Shown here piece after piece: positions 1-12,516 of a stretch of 64,000 bases of DNA. The translations under genes and the position numbers were made by a program. The notes under the pieces were generated by a model. It saw only the letters and a program-made list of their open reading frames with translations. It was not told the origin of the DNA and ran no database searches. Position 1 is the stretch's first letter. Every line of letters starts with the position of its first letter. Source of the stretch: Erodium maritimum (Eukaryota; Streptophyta; Magnoliopsida; Geraniales; Geraniaceae); assembly GCA_963921825.1 (NCBI GenBank), contig OY997593.1:60372039-60436038 (forward strand), given 5' to 3'.

Positions 1-669
1 ATGTTTTATATCGGGGTGATCAAATTAGTGCTAAATGTTGATAAAAATCATTTATTGAGGTGATAAAAAAAATTAATGATGTCATTAAAATCATATTCAG
101 TTTTGATAATAAGGGTCATAAACTAGAGTTTAGTATTGATAAAAAACATGAAATTGGGTGATAAAACACATGTAATTTTGTAATAAACCTAATACTTAAT
201 ATTGATGAAACTAGTGTTCATTGTTTTAAAAAAATGCGATTACGTGATAAAAATATTGTGCAAATTTGGAAAATGAAGTGATAAAACTAGTGTTCATTGT
301 TGATAAAAACCACTGTAAAGTGTTCATAAAAATTACCCAAATTCTTTTTTAAAATCAGCCACAAATTCTTTTTTTCATCCTTCGAAATATATTGTTTATT
401 GATCTTGATAGAAAGTCGTTGAAAAAATATTATCGGCGCAAGTTTGAAGTCAATCAGAGTTCAAACGAAACGGGAATAATTAAATTATTGAATTGGTAAA
501 AAAAGATAATAAGATAGTTTTACTAAAAAGCCCATTTACTTACCAAAAAGTGCTGTTTTTTGCAGTTAACAACTCAATTGCATCTCATCCATTCATTTAT
601 GAAATTGATGGCTTGGATGAGTTCTCACAGTTTTTAAGTTAAGAGTGAGTTTCTATTTGATTTCTCCTC
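1..669. repeat. Family D inverted-repeat element, copy D1 (truncated by window start)
   Basis: The stretch is built from short degenerate repeats of the form gttgataaaac/cagtgtaaagt, followed near 505-669 by a unique end that reads tagttttactaaaa, then a GGTTCTC-like block and finally tttgatttctcctct. The same order occurs in copy D3 (53130-54380) and, inverted, in copy D2 (44783-46412). Only one terminus is in the window. No open reading frame of note is present, so this is a non-autonomous element. Seen directly: the shared ends and internal repeats. Inferred: that it is a DNA transposon, probably Mutator-like. Confidence 0.7.
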
Positions 670-879
670 TTTACTTTGATCCTCTAAAACATTTTAACTA
701 AAGAATAGACTTAGTTTTCTTAAACTAGAAGTATAGTTTGAGTCTATATTAGAGGAACAAACCTTAAAATCGGGACATCTTAATCCAAAATTTATTTTGA
801 AACATAGACTTCGATATTTTATTTGAATTGCCTCAAAATACATAGTAGTGCATCTGGAATTTGGAAACCAGACACATCA

Positions 880-3800
880 TAACAGGCACAGAACGGGCCT
901 CCCTTACTAGCCAGTGGGTAGCCCGTTCGTAATTCTAGAAATTGACTCGAGTTTAACATCCTCAAGGGATAGTAAAATGGAACGACAATCCTCTAGAATG
1001 TGTTCCACGGGTGAGAAAATAGGACTACCCCCTAGGATTGATCCCACCATATATTAAGCATCGCTTCTAATAATCACTCTACTAAACTCGTGGTCGCATA
1101 TCCAAGAGAATGCCCTCTGGATTACCACTACTTAAACTAGTTCGGGATCGTGATTTCCTACAATGTTGCGTAGTATGTCGTCCATAATATAAAATGGTCA
1201 TCCCCACCTATCATACCGATCCCAATTGTTGCGTATCCAAGAAGACTACCACATCCACATTGAATGTAAGCCAATGTTGTGTGGGTGGAGTCCATCTGTA
1301 TATGTGAGGGACCTGTGGTGGGATCGACGGCGTCAGTGCCTTACTGTGAGACACCCTCCAATTGTGAACATGACTCCGAATTGTAGCATCAAGGGTCATC
1401 GTTGACTATGGGGTCTGCTCCCATACAATGACATTCCTAGAATTCCAAATCTCTCATGCAGTCATAGTTATCCGACTCTTCAAGAGCATATCTGGGAGTT
1501 CCATAACCAGGGTTAACAAATCGTGAAAGGTAAGGTCCGGTGGAGTGGGAATATGCACCTGAGCCTTGTTCCAAACTTCCTTTGCGAAAAGGAAATGGAG
1601 CAGGAGATTAATCATAGTCTATGGTCCAGATTGACACACTAGGCACTCCTCCAAAACAGAGACATATTTAGTTAGACGATTTTCCGCAATCTACAAAGTG
1701 CTTGAGAGTGACTTTCATTGGAAGCGCTTGATCTGGGATTGAATATCAAGTTCCCAAAGGGCCGTGCAAACCGAATCTCCCGGAATTGGTGTCTAACGCC
1801 TGTTGAGGCGGGCTTACATATTGTAGCCTTCCTTGAAAGTGTAGGTACCTTTTGTATAACGAGTCCAATACCATATGTCCGGACTATAAGTTGTCGGGGG
1901 CTGGAACTTGTAGGACTTCGGTGATCATATCCGGAGTGAGTAATACCCTAATTTGTTGATATCCCAACCCCCCCTTCCCTGTAGCAAAAACTCCTTAACT
2001 AACATATCCGCATTACCCAGAGTACCCTCCGAAATTACGGAGGTATCCCCCATCATACATGGGATTCGTTCCACCAAGGTAGTACTTCCATCCCCAATGG
2101 TCTTATTATGCCCTTCCCCCAAAAGATTCTAGGTCACCCGTACACCCGTCCAGTGTTGACTTGGGTTGAAACCAGATCATGCATTAAGAAAGTCTACTGT
2201 CCGATAATATCTAGCCTTGGAGACCCATGCTACTAAACTGGTATGTTGAGAGAGGAACTTCCACCTCATCTTAGCAAACAGTGCTAGGTTCATACCATGC
2301 ATATCTCGGAAACTCATACCACCCACTTTTTTTGTCTAAATAACTTGGCCAGTCCTGCCAAATAATGAGTTTGGTGACGTGTGGTGTCCATAACCACCAA
2401 TAATGAGTGAGTCTCACATGAATCATCTCTAATGAGTCCCTTGGGAGTAAAAACCACATCATAGCATATATGGGTAGGGCCTGTAAAACTGACTAAACCA
2501 TTACCTCATTTCCCCATGTCGATATCATATGTTCATCCCACAACTCAATCTTGGTCAATAAGCGGTCACAAATGAACTAGAGGCTCTGCCCTCAATTTTT
2601 TCTCAGTATGTTCGGGACCCCTAGATATGTGGAGGCCCATGATATTTCTTGGATGCCCAGGGTAGCACAACAAATCAACCAATCAACTGGGGTGGTATTT
2701 GTGCTGAAGAAGATGGACGACTTTTTCTTGTTTATAACATGGCCAGAAAAGTCACCAAACTTATGAAGAATACCGTTCAGCCTCCTTCCGGTCTGCTCGA
2801 CAGAAAATGTAGTAGTCGTCAACAAAAAACATATGTGAGATAACATGTGCACCTCTAGCCACCGAGAATCCATGTAGATTCTCTTCCCTCTCAGGTTGGG
2901 CCAGCATATGGGAGTTCTTCCATGCAGAAAAGAAAGAGATAAGGGGATAGCGGGTCCCCATGCTGGATATTATATTCTATTGAGTGCATGCAGGCAAGGA
3001 CAAGAGTCTGCCAATGGGGCCAAACCCAAACACTCCCATCAAGGCCAGGATGAACGACCATTCTATACGGTCATTTGCCTTGCTCATGTCTAATTTGAGG
3101 GCCATGAAGCCATCTGGCCTTTGTTTCTAGCGTCTGAGAGAGTGGATAACTTCATAGGAAATGAAGAAGTTATCTTGGATTGCCTTGCCTGGTACAAAAG
3201 TGTCCTAATTGGCTGCAATAATAGGGTTCATAAGATGTTTCAGTCTATTTGCAAGAACCATGGATAATACCCTAAAAATCACATAACATAGGGATATTGG
3301 GTGAAGGTCCGCTATTTTCTTCGGGTTTAAATTCTTTGGGATGAGAAACAAAGTTGAATTATTGACATGCCGGACAATTGTACCCATCTCGACTGCTTGC
3401 CGTAGAAAGGCTATGACCTCTAAATTAAGGGTCGGGCACTAGTGTTGATAGAACAATTGCTTTAGGCCATCCGGTCCTGGGGCCTTATTCGGGCCCATTT
3501 GAAAGACAATTGTCCATACCTCTTCATCTGTAACCCTTATTCCTAAAGTCATGTTTTACTCACTCGTGATCATGTGGGGAATTGTGATCGGGAGTTCCAG
3601 CATCCATTCATGTCCAACTTTGCTCAAAATAATGGATGAGCATAGCTTGCATACTAGTATCCAAAGTCACCTCAGTACCATCATATGTTTCAAGGGTTCA
3701 GATATTATTACGGCGTTGTCTCTTGGTAGCTGCTGCATGGAAGAATTTATTGTTTCTGACTCCATTCACAAGCCAATGTTGTTTTGCCCTCTGTTTCCAA

Positions 3801-4978
3801 AAAGTCTCCTAACGAGAGACAGCATATTCGTATACTACTTTTGGATGACCAATCTCATTCGGATGCCTGGGCGATCTCTCCTATTATTGAATGCAATAAG
3901 GGAACGCCGACATTTACGAATTGTATTGATTGTTTTCCGGTAGACCATCTGACCCCAAACATCCAGACACCGACCAATATCTTGAATATCAACTTTTTTT
4001 ATGGGGACCCCTCGGTTGGCCCTATTCTTTTTTAATAATACGCCCACATTTCGGGTTCTCAACCCACTCATTTTCAAAACAGAATTGTCGTTGTAAAGGT
4101 CCACACTTTTCTTGTATCAATGTAAGCAGTATCAGAATATGATCTGAGGTAGTATAGCCAATATTTTACAGCTTTACATGAGTAAAACATTGTCTTACCG
4201 AGAACCATTATCGAGTCAAATCTCTAACCGAGTTTGTGGACCGTTCCCCTTGTCCACATAAACTGATACCCATCCATAGGTAGGTCTTCTACCAAAATGT
4301 CGATTAATGCATGACGGAAAGCCTGGATGAGGCTTATGGGATACATGCAACCCCCAATTTTTTCCGACGGATGTAGGATTCTATTAAAATCGCTCATAAG
4401 GATCTACCCTCATTCACTCACATGAACTGGATCATTTCTTCATGTCTTATCCATACATTGACATCAATATGGGTTTGATCTTCCACCTCCACCTTCACCC
4501 GAAAACAGTCTAACCATAACAACATTATTGCCCCTTTATTCCCCACTGTCGACAAGCCGGTACCCCTGTGAAATCCCACATTTCGACGCAACAACGCCAT
4601 CCTTGATCGTGAATGACGAGATTCCGAGTGGTACATTTGAATGGGAGATCATGTCTGATTTGATTCGCAAAATTAAATCCTTGAGTTGTTGTCGATTTCG
4701 ATCAACCCCTACACTACGACAATCATATGCCATAATTGATATTCGATACCATTGGTTTCACCCCGCCTAAATCCAACACAATGGAGCAAGAAATCTAATT
4801 GGAAACGCAGAAAAGAATAGTGTAAGCGTACCCGATGCCGGACTGAGAAAGGGTTATGTCGATAGGACCGGTGGTGTACAAAGTGCAAGAAGGGATCACG
4901 TTGGATGGCACGCCACCGAACAGAACAGATCGGCGAGATCAGGGACGATAAAGGAAGCCCTAGTCTCCAACACTTTTT
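880..4978 (-). pseudogene. Decayed L1-type LINE (LINE1): endonuclease, reverse transcriptase and RNase H remnants
   Basis: Read on the minus strand from about 4978 down, broken frames appear in L1 order. An endonuclease N-terminus lies at about 4733-4418, including a block resembling the L1 endonuclease 'HIDV' region. A linker follows at 4104-3835. The reverse transcriptase spans about 3510-2590, with an NKAPGPDG-like finger, 'TLFLIPKNLNPKKIADLHPI', and an FVDD active-site box near 2840. A connection region lies at 2122-1925. An RNase H-like domain lies at about 1399-900 (motif 'WTPPTQHWLTFNVD'). Stops and frameshifts are frequent, so it cannot make a protein. It is the same family as LINE2 at 11.4-16.6 kb: the linker blocks align closely. 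Both boundaries are approximate; I found no clear poly(A) tail near 880. Confidence 0.85.
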
Positions 4979-4993
4979 TACTTCCCTCCCCAA

Positions 4994-6168
4994 ATTCTTT
5001 TTGAACATAAAGATTCATTAATAGATTAATAAACCTTACAACCCGAAAAATACAAACCAACTAACACAAGCGTTGCATCCATCGATCGTTTTCAAGAATC
5101 CGAAGAACAACCAATGAGATGAATAGCTCTCAACCAAAGAGACACATCGCATAAATAAACAGTAACTACCAGGTCGGTCTTCACTAACGACTCTCCGAAA
5201 GGATACGCCGATATAGAGGACCAACAGGACACGCTACCAGAGACAGCAACCAACCCTATCAGATATCTGAGATTCTAATAGAGGGTACAAACAAAATACA
5301 TATGAAAAACAAGTAAATATAAACGAAAACTATGAGCATGAGCTACACGCAACCGGCCTCCGATGATAGGGATAGATGGGGAAGGTGGACGGCGCCGACC
5401 GATACAGATCTGATCCACTTGGGACGGATGCACGAATCTGGCTAGTAGAACATAATATGCAGGAGCACGATTATACGACTTAAACTGCGGGACTCCAGCA
5501 AGAAATGGGAACAGATCCGATTGTCGGGTCGAAATAGCATGGCGAAGAAGCTCGGCCTGAAAATTCCAGATCGTTATTGTCGGGACCGGACGGCTGACCA
5601 TCATCGTTCTCACGACTGGGAGAAAAGCCCGGAGTGGGAGCTGGGAAAGGAGGGCGTGAAGGCTGAGAGGGGGTTCGGGACTAGGTGTAGGGGGGATGGA
5701 GGGGACATGGTCAGAGGGTGGAGGTTTCGCCAGCAGATCTGACCGACCCGAGAGCTGGGCCGGTAGATCTGGCCGGCGGGGTGGAGGAACGGGTTAAAAC
5801 GGGCGGCTGAGGATGGAGGTGGTTGGGCACCGGCGAAAGACGGCGAAGCAGCACGATGGAGGGCGGCGGCTAGCAGTGGTGAAGGAGCTGGCGTCCCGAC
5901 AGAGGAGGGTGACCACGGGTAGAGTACGGCAGGCGAAGTGGAGGAGAGAGCCGGGGACGGTGAGTGGGGTCGAAGGTCTCGGACGGAGGACTACGGAGGA
6001 GAGCAAAGATAGGCGTGATAGCTAGCGGCTAGAGGGACGTGGAAGGGGGAGAGAGAGCCGCCGACAACCCTGATGGTCGGAGCCATCAGGCCGCCGATGG
6101 CGGCTGCAAAAGAAGACACATTTAGGGTTCTGAACTTTGAGAGAGTGAGCGTTTTTGAAGAAGTGAGA
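4994..6168 (-). mobile_element. Non-autonomous LINE-like retroposon R1 with 15-bp TSD
   Basis: An identical 15-base target-site duplication, TACTTCCCTCCCCAA, occurs at 4979-4993 and 6169-6183. Between the copies lies 1175 bp whose minus-strand 3' end (left side) is AT-rich, with the 'ttattaat...ttaatgaatc' look shared by other LINE tails here. Its 5' end (right side) is GC-rich and carries an 'agaaccctaaat' start. No reverse transcriptase is encoded. Long TSDs of this kind are the hallmark of LINE-machinery insertion. It abuts the 5' end of LINE1. Confidence 0.8.
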
Positions 6169-6563
6169 TACTTCCCTCCCCAATTATTTATTTAAACCGA
6201 TAGTTTATGCATTTAGGGAGAAAGGACCACTGTGGAGAACCAAAGTTAATAGTTCCTTAATCCAGTTTGAATAAAATTTGTGAAACGAAGGAAAGTAAAT
6301 GTAACAGTCCCCACATAGATACAAATCCATATACATTTACGATTAGGATATATCGGGCATAGTCAAATAATTATAAATTCAACTTCACAGGTACCAAAGT
6401 CTTTTTTCTTACTTGGATTTTCTCCTCAGAAGAAAACATTACACTAAAAGAGACTCAACTCCTACCCTAAATCCAAACCCACAAAAAGAAGATGATCATG
6501 ATCCTGTTGGCTCCGTAATACAAAACATAACGACCCACAAGATCATTTCCTTAGAATCCAAGA

Positions 6564-7819
6564 CTAAGATCTTGGGTCGAAGGAGCGGAGAGGGAGGATG
6601 GGAGTGGCGGCCCAGGGGTTGGTGGGGATGGGACGGTGGTGGTGCGGCGGAGCAATCTGGATGGGGCGGACGTCAGGGGGTGCGGCGACGCGCTCACACG
6701 AGGGGCACATGGTGAGGGTGGTGGGTGGGGTCATCTGCATGTACAACTGTGGGGATAGTTTCAGTGCTCTCAGCTCCTGCACTTCCTTCTGCAACCTCCT
6801 GTTCTCTTCTGTCAGATTCTCGCAGCATCTTTTTAAGAACTCACAGTCTACTTCTGTTTGTTTCAATTTCGTCCTGTGAAAACCCCACAGCACAGTAAAT
6901 AAACCCACTCTCCAAGGGTAAAATTGGAACTTTGAGAGACATCAAAATAAAATTCTCACCTTGCCCTGCGGTTCTGAAACCAGACCTCCACTTGTCTGGG
7001 TCGGAGACCGAGCTGCTTGGCCAAGGCCTGCTTTTGCTTCTGCAAATTAAATATCCCACAGCCCTTTGTCAGTTTACCACTCTTCCGATTAGAAAAAAAA
7101 TGAAATTAAGTAGAAAACTTACAGGGTTGAGAGTGCTGTGCTCTTTGAAGCTCTCCTCGAGAATGGCGGACTGGTCCTTGGAGAGTCTCAGCTTCTTCCG
7201 GGAGGTCTCGCCGTCTTCCTCGTCGCTGATTCCGCGAGAGGAAGCTCTCTCCAGGTCGATCTCCAGCTCATCGCAGTTGGCATCTCTCTCGCTTCTCTTC
7301 CCGCTGATGCTTGATATCGTGCTGTTCGGCGACGACACGCCGGCCTCTTCCTCGTAGTCCGCCGTCGATGGCAACCGGTTCACGTCGATGCCCCGAAGGA
7401 ACGACCGCGTCTCTGCACGCAAACAATTCGAAATTATTGAAAAGGGGGAAAAGAGATGGAAAGGAAAGAAATTATTTTTCAATCTCATATATTCGGAAAA
7501 GGGTAAAAGAAAAGGTTTTTTTAGACCCTCTTTGTTTTCCGGGAAAAAAACGTACCCAGCACGACACAGATCTGGGGTAGAGAAAGGAAGAGCTGAGGCA
7601 GAGGAGGAACAAACCTGAGGCAGAGGAAGGAAAAGTCTCCATCCAGGAAGGTTTGAGAGGACTGAAGGGAGACGGTGAAGAAGAAGACGCCGTCCGTACC
7701 ATTGAAGGCATGAGACTCAGCTGCTGGTTCTGCAGAGAATGTTGTAGTTGCTGCTGCTGCTGATTCTGGGGAAAACTCAAGCTCAGACTCAATCCCAGAT
7801 CTTCTTTCTGAACCATCAT
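6564..7819 (-). CDS. Class II HD-Zip homeodomain-leucine zipper transcription factor (HAT4/ATHB-2 type)
   Basis: Four exons on the minus strand: 7819-7615, 7412-7123, 7039-6960 and 6873-6564, all with GT-AG introns and consistent phase, giving 294 aa (ATHB-2/HAT4 is about 284). The start is the first of two adjacent ATGs ([16 protein letters not shown]); the LxLxL stretch at residues 8-14 is the EAR repression motif of the class. The class II N-terminal block '[13 protein letters not shown]' is at 69-81. The homeodomain is at about 139-195 and ends in '[13 protein letters not shown]'. It is followed directly by the leucine zipper (about 197-231) and the redox-sensitive CPSCE motif (248-252), which defines class II. 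The last codons are FDPRS and stop, as in the HAT4 group. Such proteins dimerise, bind CAAT(C/G)ATTG and repress genes in shade-avoidance and auxin responses in the nucleus. All key residues are visible; which paralogue it is cannot be settled here. Confidence 0.97.
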
Positions 7820-7940
7820 GCTTGCTCCAACTCAACTCAGTTGATCACTCGTGTTTTTTTGGAGAGAGAGAGAGAGAGAAGGGATGGGTTTGGGTTTAGG
7901 TTGGAGAGGAGTGTGGGGAAGAAGAAAGGAGTTATATAGA
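7820..7940 (-). promoter_or_regulatory. Core promoter and CT-rich 5' leader of the HD-Zip II gene
   Basis: On the minus strand a TATATAAC box lies at 7939-7932, about 115 bp upstream of the ATG. It is followed by a (CT)n tract at 7880-7861, a common leader feature of plant regulatory genes and a potential GAGA/BPC site. Spacing fits a transcription start at about 7905. The start site itself is inferred. Confidence 0.65.
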
Positions 7941-9720
7941 AGAGAGGAAAATGGGGAGTGGTGCAACTTCAATCATGACTTGGTGTCAGCAACCCAATTA
8001 TCTCAATCATGGCCTTTGCCCCCAATAATACCTAACTCCTCTTCTCCACCCCCTCTCTCTCTCTCTTCTCTTTTTACCCCACAGTTTTTAACCACGGTAA
8101 ATATCGAATCAAGTTGACAAAGTAATCATGACGGTGATGATAAATTAACTCTTGTGTCATGTGTGTACACGTTGGAGTTACACATTATACTATTTTATTT
8201 TCCGTTTTGTATTTTTTAATATTTAAGGTTCAGTGTCTGCTTTATGACATGCCATTCAATACTATTTTAATATAAACAGATATCGATATATGGAAAATAA
8301 TGATCGTTTTTTGTTTCCTTTTTGCTGCATCAATAAATGGTAATTAAAATAAATAATTATCCCTCTCGCAAAAAAATAGTAATTACCAAAAACAACCGAT
8401 TTTGAAGATGTACATTTATTCCCCCAACAAGTCACTGTAAATGATAATGCAAAAGACCGAGGAATCGTATCGCAATGAATCTCCGGCATTGAATCGGTGG
8501 GCCATCCCCCACCTGAACATCACACCCGCGAGCACTTTTAATGAGCGGCTGCGATCGTTTCGTAGTTGTGGGACCCGGTAATCCTGTGATGTATAATGAG
8601 AGAGAGATGGACCAGGCCAGTTAAGCTCGACAAGCATCAAATCATGATGGAATGGCCATGATTGGAACCAGACAGATAAACTTTCATTTGCTCATCAATC
8701 CAAGGGCCCACCCTTTTGGCCCATAATTATTTATTTTCTTTAGTGTGATCAATCGAAAATCTTTCCATCTGATTCCCACGAGGTCCTCGGCCTGACCAAA
8801 CTGTCGCTTTCTTTACCTTTTCCTGCTCAAGCACAGCGCTTTTTATTTCCCTCAGATTTCAAGACCCCATTTTAGATCTATATCTCCTGCGCGTGGGACT
8901 TACTCTCCAAAATGACCCAGCCCCATTCACATATCACATGGTGTGAAGAGCGTCGCACAGGGCACTCGAGCGCGTGGAGATGGGGACAGAAGAGAGTGGG
9001 ATTCACGTGGGATGGGGTGGGGTGGGGAAAGCGAGAAATGGGGGAAGCGTGGAAGAAAAATCTGCTTCCCTCCCAAACTCACCTCACGTGGCCCAACATG
9101 TCCTGCCTGGACACACGTGCTCTCTCCCTCATCCTATGGACCCCATAATCCTTAACCGTGCGTGTCATCCTGTCCCTTCGTGCTCCGACACCCCCTCATT
9201 CGAACCTCTCTAACTTCCCCCACGCGCCCCTTGACCTCGTGCTCTCTAACCCCACTCCCTATCCTATCCTCCGACCCCAGCCCACGTGTGTTCACGTGGG
9301 ATCGACGAGCCTCTCGCCTCTGCTTTTTCTCCTCTGTCTGTATCTGTCTTTGTCCTATCTCAATCTCCAGGTTATCAGCTGAGGTTTGTTGCCGGTTTTA
9401 CCATAATACCCTCCCACATCAACCCATATGACGGTGCTATCCGACGTGGACGGGGCCGTTAAGTTGTAACCAATCATTGGTCCCCTATTTAAAACCAAAA
9501 AAATATCACCGTCTAATCATTGGTGCTGCCGCCTGTGCACATCGGCTTATTATTTTTTTTCATTTTTCTTATAGATTATATTCATGTCCATATAAACTCT
9601 TGTTCAATGCAATAAATTAGGTTTATAATTCTTAATACCATTTTATTTGTATTTACGAATCAAACACATAACGATAATGAAACCATCACACGTGAATGGG
9701 TGTACGTTTAGAAACAAAAC
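7941..9720 (-). promoter_or_regulatory. Distal promoter region of the HD-Zip II gene: G-box cluster and HD-Zip II site
   Basis: No coding sequence is recognisable. CACGTG G-boxes occur at 9004, 9085, 9114, 9283, 9293 and 9689. A perfect CAATCATTG pseudopalindrome, the established class II HD-Zip binding site, lies at 9471-9479, with a half-site (TAATCATTGG) at 9514-9523. Related AATCATGA/CAATCATGG sequences occur at about 7970-8015. PIF-type bHLH factors bind G-boxes in ATHB-2 promoters, and class II HD-Zip genes are known to regulate themselves. The assignment of these sites to this gene is inferred from proximity. Confidence 0.55.
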
Positions 9721-11370
9721 ATTTTCATCAATCCCATGAAAAGCATGCATCTAATTTAAAACCAAACAAACAAGGATACGTACCGAAGTGTTATTAATGG
9801 CAATCACACATGATTCACATTTATATGTGTCAAAGTTACATGAATAGAGCAGTGCAACAAATTTGCATGTGAACCTAGTCTTAATCGACTTGACAAACAT
9901 GTGAACAAAATTCGAACTGCATATGGCATGAAACATTTGTTTTGGATAAGAATTGTGTAGCAGAGGTGGCAACCATGAAAGTAGTCGAAGGAGACATGTA
10001 GTGCATGTGGGTAGGCACATATAGGAGCGTGGATTGGCAGAGTTTATGCGTTTGGGTTGACAATGCAGTGGTGGTGGAGTTAATAATTCGGTTATAACAC
10101 TACATTATTGGTCGACTCGGACAGTGTGTCCAAGGTGGTGACATACCATTCCGGTGACTATTTACACATGCAATAACTTTTGACAGTGCCTTGTGCGGTG
10201 TCGTTTAGAATCAACCTCACTAATTTATGGTCCATAGGGAATAGGAAAAATAATATTCCAATCTAAACCGGTCTATATCACAGAGATTTTCAAACAAATC
10301 TCCACCGGTCCTTTTTTTTCGTTGTCCCGAAAAGATCTGTACGCACAATAACCAATCAAATCGTCGGAAATATTTGAAATTAACCTACCGCACATACAAT
10401 TTCCATTATTTATTTCATCAGTCAAAGAAAGTAATCATTAAATTAAAGAAAATAATAAATGTCCAAATCAAATCATAAGTGTATTATTAACGGGCAAATA
10501 AGCATTCCTGTCCCTTCCCGGAAATAGGCGATTACTGTTTCAGGAAACTATTTATTATACCTATAATTAATCATATGTATTTAGACCAGTCAACTCAACG
10601 TGACCAAAGGTTTTAAAAAATCATAAATAAAGTGACCAACTCCAATCCCACGCGCAACCCGAGGCAGTAAGTTTCATAAACCAATACTGTAATAGGCGTT
10701 GTGGGTACGCGCGTGAGAGAAGAGTAGGAGTTGGGTAATGGTAGCGTTTGGGTGAGGAGCATGGTGAGGATAGTAAAATAGTGTGGGGAAGGAGACAAGA
10801 TGTCGGGTGATGATTAAGTGTGTCCCCACGGGAGCGTGCTAGCTGTCCCACGTGTTCCCTTACGAGGCTGTGGCTGAGTCTAATTAATTAATTAATTAAT
10901 AAATGAAACTAGAAAGGACGTGTGGGTTTAATGAAGACGCTAGCCGACAAAACACATCATCATGCAACTTGCTTTCGGTTCTCTCTCGTACGAGGCTGCT
11001 CCGTTTCCCATGTGACCCTCACGTGTATCTGGTCCTACCTATATGCATTTGTTCCATCCATCTATCACCTTATGTCTCACCTTCCGCTATTATCATCATC
11101 TTACCTATATTTTCTTCTTTTTCTCTCATAAATTTTGTGAGGATTATTGTAATATTGTGCTGGACTTGTGAAGACCGCTATATCCAATCATGGATATTTA
11201 TGCTTTACCTACTTCATTAATGTGGAGGATTGGACTTTCATGTGATTATTCATAAACAGTCAGACCTTATTTTGAGCAGAACTAAGTTAGTGGAAGTCGG
11301 TAAAAAAAGTCTACTTTCTTTGTTTTATCGATAGTTTATTAGAGTGTGTGAGGGGATGTTAACGTTCGTT
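9721..11370. other. Intergenic stretch, no gene seen
   Basis: AT-rich sequence with only short chance frames. It holds two more CACGTG boxes (10849 and 11020) and a perfect (TTAA)n-type microsatellite at 10881-10900. I see no recognisable repeat boundary. Confidence 0.5.
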
Positions 11371-12516
11371 TGTGTTTAAGTTGAATTTGGCAATTATATG
11401 GCGAAATAATTCCGTAAAAACATCAAAAACGTTCGAGAGGGGAAACCTTAATCGATTAGGGCTTCAGCGACGAGTTATGTCTCTAACCACCGTCTTTGTT
11501 ATCGATCTTTACCGCGACCGAGCTGTGCAGGCCCTTACTCGCCACGTTGGTGCGCACCCGTCGATCACCTCAGTCGCTTGTCTCGTGTCCTATCGTTGCT
11601 TCGGTAGTGATCGGCACGACTACTTATTTTCCTCTTACTTTCGCTTCTGATTTCCTAGGTTTGGCTGCTATTTCGTTTTTTGTGTTGCGTTTCTATTGTT
11701 GATTATTGAGTAGGAAGTGTTATGGTCATGTGTAAGGCATGGAATTGTCGGGGCTTGGGGTCGGATCACCATAAGCAGCAACTGAGTGATCTTGTCTGGA
11801 AGTTCAAACCGGACATCCTCTTTTTATCGGAAATGTATCACTCAGAGGAATCCGATCACGTTCATGGCTAGCTTTACTTCGACGTAGTCTTGGTTTCCAC
11901 GGGGGCACATATAGACCGACTGAAGATAGAAAAGGGGGTGTAATGTTGCTATAGTCGGATAAATGTAATGTGCAGGTGCTGGCCACAGAGCAAACCCATA
12001 TTGATGTGCAAATTACATTTGAACAAGAGATTCCTTTCCGTTTCACTGGTATATACGGTGAACCAGATAGACAATTCCGGAACCGGACATGGAACTTGCT
12101 TCAATCACTAGCTCGGGACACACAGATACAAGACTGGTTACTAAAGGGAGATTTCAACGGAATTTTAAACCCGGTCGAGAAAAATGGAGGGAGACCGTAC
12201 CCTATCTCTTTTATACATAGTTTCCAGCATGCGGTCAGTAATATTGGGGTCCATGATATCCCGATGGGAGGGTATCAGTTTACATGGAGGAAAGGTGAGA
12301 CCCTCGAAAGAATATAGAAGTCAGACTGGATAAGGCATTCATGAATCTGACTATGCTTGACCGGTTTCCCCAAGCGCGACTCCAGAATGTAGGATACACT
12401 ACTTCGGAACACCTCCCAATTATATTGCATCTGGTACAGGTCCAACGAGAGCGAAGGGAGAGACAATCTTGCTTTGAAAATGCATGGATTGAGGAAACCG
12501 AATGTGGCAGGATAGT
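11371..12516 (+). pseudogene. LINE2 5' part: leader and endonuclease domain
   Basis: A leader of about 350 bp precedes an ATG at 11720. The frame begins with 'MCKAWNCRGLG', the classic start of a plant L1 ORF2 endonuclease. It continues after disruptions at 11970-12317 with 'GIYGEPD' and 'LLKGDFNGIL', the endonuclease metal-binding blocks, and then a 'TSEHLPIIL' block (TSDH-like, catalytic His present) near 12400-12430. The frame is broken at about 11870, 11942 and 12317. A foreign LTR interrupts the ORF at 12517. The 5' boundary is approximate. Confidence 0.85.

Noticed and set aside
1..669. Helitron (family D) interpretation
   Set aside because: Copies show inverted, not Helitron-like, termini; a 3' CTRR with hairpin was not consistent among the copies.
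7521..7835. Alternative HD-Zip start in another frame (ATG at 7835)
   Set aside because: It does not lead in phase into the homeodomain exons, and the class II 'LxLxL' N-terminus begins at 7819 in the other frame.
8912..9431. Several overlapping plus-strand frames upstream of the HD-Zip gene
   Set aside because: GC-rich, C-rich promoter sequence with few stops; the frames are low-complexity and mutually overlapping.
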